This document shows positions 14,550-17,050 of a stretch of 17,050 nucleotides of DNA, in pieces; within the stretch, counting starts at the first letter, position 1, and each line of letters opens with the position of its first letter. The notes below the pieces were generated by a model. The model made no database searches, was not told where the DNA came from, and saw nothing but the letters and a program-made list of their open reading frames with translations. Source of the stretch: JAJTFW01 sp031411335 (lineage in GTDB: Bacteria; Bacteroidota; Bacteroidia; AKYH767-A; OLB10). The DNA lies in the NCBI GenBank assembly GCA_031411335.1, contig JANOAX010000096.1:1-17050 (forward strand). The letters are read 5' to 3'. Both the position numbers and the translations under genes were made by a program.

Positions 14550-15188
14550 ATGGTAATGAAAGAACTCGATATCACTTCTAAAGAAAAAATTTTAAATGCA
14601 GCCCGAAGAGTGTTTATTCGGAATGGATCCAGTGGTGCTCGTATGCAAGAAATTGCTGATGAAGCTGGGATCAATAAAGCGCTATTACATTACTACTTTA
14701 AGAATAAAGAGGGTTTGTTTGAATTAGTTTTTAACGATGCGTTTTCCGAATTCATTCCTAAAATATATAACATCTTTTCTGGAGATGGAAGTGTGATGGA
14801 GAAAATTGAACGCTATGTGGAAACACATCTTCAACTTCTCATCAACAAACCAGATTTACCCATGTTTGTTTTGAATGAGATGCAACGTGAACCCGAACGC
14901 TTTTTTTCTGGTATTCTAAGTAAGATGCCCGGTGCGCCACCCTTTGAATTATTTCTAAAACAAATCGAAGAGGAAATGAAAGATGGGAAAATCCGCACAA
15001 TGAATCCGCGCGACTTATGGATGAATGTGATGAGCATGACTGTGTTTCCTTTCATTGGAGAGCCCATGCTGAAAAAATTTCTACTTGTAAATTCTGAAGA
15101 ATATCGAATCCTCTTAACAAAAAGAAAAGAGTCGATTATGATCTTTATTAAACAAGCTGTACTGCTTCCAACACCAAATAACGCATGA
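14550..15188 (+). CDS. TetR-family transcriptional repressor of the efflux operon
   Basis: A TetR-family regulator of 212 residues counted from ATG 14550 (ATG 14556, giving MKELDITS, is equally possible). A TTG further upstream lies in the -7 box and is excluded. The N-terminal DNA-binding domain reads EKILNAARRVFIRNG, then MQEIADEAGINKALLHYYF (about 32-50) as the helix-turn-helix, then KNKEGLFELVF. The rest is an all-helical ligand domain with FVLNEMQREPERFF. The gene is first in a tight run: its stop overlaps the tolC-like start by 4 bases (ATGA). The layout resembles E. coli CecR with the ybhGFSR exporter, where the regulator heads the pump operon and is relieved by a pump substrate. The ligand here is unknown. 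Confidence 0.9.
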   Translation: MVMKELDITSKEKILNAARRVFIRNGSSGARMQEIADEAGINKALLHYYFKNKEGLFELVFNDAFSEFIPKIYNIFSGDGSVMEKIERYVETHLQLLINKPDLPMFVLNEMQREPERFFSGILSKMPGAPPFELFLKQIEEEMKDGKIRTMNPRDLWMNVMSMTVFPFIGEPMLKKFLLVNSEEYRILLTKRKESIMIFIKQAVLLPTPNNA

Positions 15189-16456
15189 AGAAATTAATTG
15201 CATTGCTCTTCGTATTTCTATTGCATGATGTGAAAGCACAAGAAAACTTTACACTAGAAAGCATTTTAGAAAAAGCGAATTCGAATTATCCTCTTATCAA
15301 GCAAAAAGGATTACTCGAACAAAATCGTAGTTTTAGTCTTGCCGCATTGAATCGATTGTACCTTCCACAAATCAGTATTAATGGTCAAGCAACTTATCAG
15401 TCGGATGTAACTTCTGTTCCAATCAATATTAATATTCCCGGATTTTCGATTGATCCACTTTCTAAGGATCAATATAAAGTAGTGGCGGATGTGAATCAAG
15501 TTCTCTTTGATGGGGGACAAATTCATCAACAGAAAAATTTAAGTCGGGCCAGTGAATTAGTTGAGCAAGAAAAGGTAAATGCAGAAATGCAAAAAATGCG
15601 AGAGAAAGTTCGACAGTTATATTTAGGAGTGTTGATGATGGATGAACAGTTGAAGCAAGTGGAACTAATCGAAAGTGATCTACAAAGTGGAATGAATAAG
15701 ATGCAATCGGCTGTAAAAAACGGAACAGCACTTCGTAGTCACCTCGCCGTTCTCCAAGCCGAACATCACAAAAACAACCAACGAAGAACGGAGCTGAACA
15801 GCTCCAGAAATTCTTTGATAAAAACGATTTCTCTTTTCACAGGTACAACGCTCGATGAGAAAAGTAAATTCTCTTCTCCCCAACCTACAGTTCAAGTAAA
15901 TGAAAGATTCTTAATAAATCGTCCCGAACTAAAAGTTTTTGAAGCCCAAGAAAAATTTACCGATACGCAGAAGAAATTATTAGGTGTAAAAAGTTTACCG
16001 CGTCTCAGTTTGTTCGGACAAGGAGGTTATGGTAAACCCGGACTCAATATGTTACTAAACGAATTCGATTGGTTCTACATAGCAGGAGCTCGACTTAATT
16101 GGAACTTAGGAGCATTGTATTCGCTATCTGCAGAAAGAAAATCAAATGTCATCAATAAGAGTAGTATTCAGGTTCAAAAAGAAATATTCTTGTTAAGTGC
16201 ATCTATAACGGTTGAGCAGTACCGAAACGACATCAGCAAATACAAACAACTCATTCTGGAAGATAACGAAATCGTTGCTTTGCGTGATGAAATAATGAAA
16301 GCCAGCAAAGCACAACTTGATAATGGGGTGATCACCTCTTCCGATTATTTAAGAGAGATGAATGCTGCTGACCAGGCCCGACAAAATTTACTACTACATC
16401 AATTACAACTTATACAAACCGAACTTGACTATAACGATTACATCGCACAACCATGA
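15185..16456 (+). CDS. TolC-family outer membrane efflux protein
   Basis: A 423-residue outer membrane channel of the OEP/TolC family. The signal peptide is residues 1-18 (HDVKA-Q). The body is long amphipathic helices in two repeats: FTLESILEKANSNYPLIKQK (22-41) opens the first, and NRPELKVFEAQEKFTD the second; LPQISINGQATYQSD and LPRLSLFGQGGYGKPG are the matching beta-strand parts. Such trimers form the exit duct of tripartite pumps, from periplasm to outside. The length is normal for the family. Start and stop overlap the neighbours by ATGA on both sides (15185-15188, 16453-16456), so the three products are probably made in a coupled way, under TetR control. The exported substrate cannot be told. 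Confidence 0.93.
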   Translation: MKKLIALLFVFLLHDVKAQENFTLESILEKANSNYPLIKQKGLLEQNRSFSLAALNRLYLPQISINGQATYQSDVTSVPININIPGFSIDPLSKDQYKVVADVNQVLFDGGQIHQQKNLSRASELVEQEKVNAEMQKMREKVRQLYLGVLMMDEQLKQVELIESDLQSGMNKMQSAVKNGTALRSHLAVLQAEHHKNNQRRTELNSSRNSLIKTISLFTGTTLDEKSKFSSPQPTVQVNERFLINRPELKVFEAQEKFTDTQKKLLGVKSLPRLSLFGQGGYGKPGLNMLLNEFDWFYIAGARLNWNLGALYSLSAERKSNVINKSSIQVQKEIFLLSASITVEQYRNDISKYKQLILEDNEIVALRDEIMKASKAQLDNGVITSSDYLREMNAADQARQNLLLHQLQLIQTELDYNDYIAQP

Positions 16457-17050
16457 AATTAATTAACTCAAAATACATTATTTTACTCTTCGTCATAGCA
16501 CTTTTCTTTACTTCATGTAAAAATGGAAATGGCGATTTTGATGCTACTGGAACGTTTGAAGCTGATGAAATTATTGTTTCTTCAGAAACTGCCGGACGCA
16601 TTCTTCAATTTGATGCCACCGAAGGAAGTCTGCTTAAGAAGGGTGAGCTTACCGTTTCCATTGACACAACATCGCTAGCACTTCAATCCGAACAAGTAGC
16701 AGCAAGCATTCAAGCATTAAGTGAAAAAACCACTTCGCTCGCTCCGTACATTCATACTCTGGAGCAACAAGTGGAGGTGCAAAAAACGCTAAAAAGAACC
16801 GCCGATCGCGAACTTAAACGTGTTACCAACTTAGTAAAAGATGATGCAGCCACACAAAAGCAATTGGATGATGCTCAATCACAATTTGAAATAACTACGA
16901 GTCAACTCGCATTAGCAGAACGTCAATTAGAGCAACAAAAAAACACCATCAACACCCAAAACAGAAGTATACTCAGCGAGCAAAGTCCACTGGAAAAAAG
17001 AAAAGCACAAGTGGATGATCAACTGAACAGAACGCAAGTGTTAAGTCCCA
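16453..17050 (+). CDS. HlyD-family periplasmic adaptor lipoprotein (partial at 3' end)
   Basis: The first 199 codons of a membrane-fusion (HlyD/YbhG-type) protein, cut by the window end. The signal ends in lipobox FTSC (Cys22), so the adaptor is lipid-anchored. Residues 29-67 fit the first half of the biotinyl-lipoyl-like domain (TGTFEADEIIVSSETAGRIL, EGSLLKKGELTVSID), where GxL..G is the usual hairpin. From about 72 to 195 runs a long coiled-coil hairpin rich in Gln, Glu and Leu, and the chain reaches NRTQVLSP, the typical return to the lipoyl half. It would bridge an inner-membrane pump and the TolC-like duct encoded just before it. By analogy, ABC ATPase and ABC-2 permease genes should follow outside the window. 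Confidence 0.9.
   Translation, partial: MKLINSKYIILLFVIALFFTSCKNGNGDFDATGTFEADEIIVSSETAGRILQFDATEGSLLKKGELTVSIDTTSLALQSEQVAASIQALSEKTTSLAPYIHTLEQQVEVQKTLKRTADRELKRVTNLVKDDAATQKQLDDAQSQFEITTSQLALAERQLEQQKNTINTQNRSILSEQSPLEKRKAQVDDQLNRTQVLSP

Noticed and set aside
14372..14581. Open frame including a 31-codon ATG-started peptide at 14486
   Set aside because: It starts in the terminator, spans the promoter and operators, and overlaps the TetR start in another frame.

Overview
The window is AT-rich chromosomal DNA from a member of the Bacteroidota. The evidence is two secreted proteins with C-terminal T9SS type A sorting domains, repeated matches to the Bacteroidota -33/-7 promoter (TTTG or TTG, about 19-22 bases, TAnnTTTG), many SPII lipoproteins, and an Omp28-type lipoprotein. 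I cannot name a genus from the sequence.

Layout. (1) 1-510 is the 3' end of metG, with its tRNA-binding OB-fold. It is followed by about 170 bases of imperfect inverted repeats of the 'cgcaaaggcgc' type that are common between genes in this phylum. (2) 728-6983 holds a lipoprotein esterase (-), a secreted endonuclease I with T9SS tail (+), and a secreted M4 metalloprotease with T9SS tail (-) lying 39 bp downstream of a secreted fibre-like protein (-). A strong two-way terminator separates the nuclease from the protease. (3) 7238-7651 is a small four-helix membrane protein of unknown function. (4) 7704-12228, all on the minus strand, is an arsenic-detoxification region. The order of transcription is MFS transporter, arsR, arsM, arsC, aquaporin, then a rhodanese-thioredoxin lipoprotein. 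No ArsB or Acr3 pump is present. Two near-identical 16-bp palindromes, one over the arsR promoter and one before arsM, look like ArsR operators. (5) 12272-12343 is tRNA-Arg(CCT), and its first 13 bases plus one upstream base are duplicated 43 bp upstream. (6) 12441-14339 holds a cyclase-family metal hydrolase (-) and an Omp28/thioredoxin-like lipoprotein (+) ending at a strong terminator. (7) 14550-17050 is a TetR - TolC - HlyD efflux operon with ATGA start/stop overlaps, cut by the window end. Two identical 16-bp palindromes precede it, one just downstream of a near-perfect promoter.

How the genes work together. ArsC (thioredoxin-coupled type) would reduce arsenate to arsenite. ArsM would methylate the arsenite, and the aquaporin (wide selectivity filter by manual alignment) and/or the MFS protein would let arsenic species out. 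ArsR would repress the set. The TetR operon looks like a self-regulated tripartite exporter whose inner-membrane pump lies beyond the window. No wholly unknown system is evident. The most unusual items are the tRNA leader duplication, the twin operators of both regulators, the pump-less ars set, and the rhodanese-thioredoxin lipoprotein at its end.
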